56,258 bases of DNA from Pelagibius sp. GTDB taxonomy: Bacteria > Pseudomonadota > Alphaproteobacteria > Kiloniellales > Kiloniellaceae. The stretch spans positions 1-56,258 of the forward strand of contig JANQMC010000059.1 of the NCBI GenBank assembly GCA_028280305.1. The letters are read 5' to 3'. This document shows, in pieces, positions 56,022 through 56,258 of the stretch. The notes below the pieces were generated by a model. The model saw nothing but the letters and a program-made list of their open reading frames with translations, did no database searches and was not told the origin of the DNA. How positions within the stretch are numbered: the first letter of the stretch is position 1; each line of letters begins with the position of its first letter. A program made the translations under genes and the position numbers.

Positions 56022-56258
56022 TCATTTCTTGGTTTTGCGCCAGGCTGCGAAGGCCTGGAGATTTTCGTCCTTGGTGGCCGGATAGAGGCCGACGATGCTG
56101 GTGCCGTTTTTTACCTGTTCGATGACGAAGGTCTCATAGGCCGTCATCTCGCTCGCCTCCTCCGCGATTTCGTCGGCGAGGTAGGCCGGAATCACGATGA
56201 CGCTGTCGTCATCGCCGACCAGGATGTCGCCGGGAAAGACAGGGGCATCGCCGCAGCC
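56022..56258 (-). CDS. RraA-family protein, partial (C-terminal part only)
   Basis: The last 78 codons of a gene that extends past the right edge. The sequence GDILVGDDDSVIVIPAYLADEIAEEASEMTAYETFVIEQVKNGTSIVGLYPATKDENL matches the C-terminal half of the RraA-like/HMG-aldolase fold, common as accessory enzymes in catabolic loci. The GDxxVGDxDSV motif contains the metal-associated Asp residues. It points in the same direction as the Rieske operon, 464 bases upstream of that gene. Confidence 0.8.
   Translation of the reverse strand, partial: GCGDAPVFPGDILVGDDDSVIVIPAYLADEIAEEASEMTAYETFVIEQVKNGTSIVGLYPATKDENLQAFAAWRKTKK

Overview
The window reads as a GC-rich chromosomal segment of a marine-type alphaproteobacterium, most likely Rhodospirillales or Kiloniellales. 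The evidence is gene content and order: a class GN sortase with its dedicated VIT/von Willebrand target, carA-carB-greA, yqeY-(GNAT)-dnaG-rpoD, trxB followed by an LsrB/VtlR-type LysR gene, an NifU-like Fe-S scaffold, and a zur/folE/hisI/COG0523 zinc cluster. This assignment is inferred from protein and gene-order recognition, not from a marker-gene phylogeny.

Region 1 (1-9.6 kb) holds the sortase pair, an aspartate aminotransferase-amidase pair, a glutathione S-transferase-like gene, a Cache-type chemoreceptor and argC. Region 2 (9.9-18.6 kb) is stress-oriented: an EF-G paralogue with an altered G3 motif, Dps behind an ICE/Irr-like palindrome, an orphan membrane histidine kinase, MsrP, then trxB-lsrB with a candidate structured small RNA downstream. 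Region 3 (18.6-25.6 kb) is accessory: a small membrane protein, an MFS transporter, AraC and TetR regulators, a PAS_5 protein, a DUF1330 protein and an AT-rich solitary OLD-family nuclease. The nuclease is joined to an operon of a 2OG-Fe(II) oxygenase and a 636-residue protein I do not recognise.

Region 4 (28.4-41.3 kb) is core genome: an ELM1-like protein, Lrp, greA, carB, carA, yqeY, dnaG and rpoD. Region 5 (41.4-46.4 kb) holds a GNAT, a beta-lactamase-fold hydrolase, a class III nucleotide cyclase, three envelope lipoproteins (RlpA-like, glycine-zipper, CHAP) and a tRNA with a CAU anticodon.

Region 6 (46.4 kb to the end) lies beyond the tRNA. It starts with a zinc-limitation cluster: divergent folE-hisI and zur-COG0523 around a Zur-box-like palindrome, where the HisI paralogue has lost a zinc-ligand cysteine. 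It continues with an NifU-like scaffold, an AraC/MFS divergent pair, and a Rieske oxygenase plus reductase operon of the glycine betaine/stachydrine demethylase type, ending in a partial RraA-family gene.

The observations I would follow first are the candidate small RNA below lsrB, the OLD nuclease in the unknown operon, the HisI paralogue, the covarying hairpin repeats at the left edge, and the EF-G paralogue. No CRISPR array, insertion sequence, integrase, rRNA or prophage was seen.
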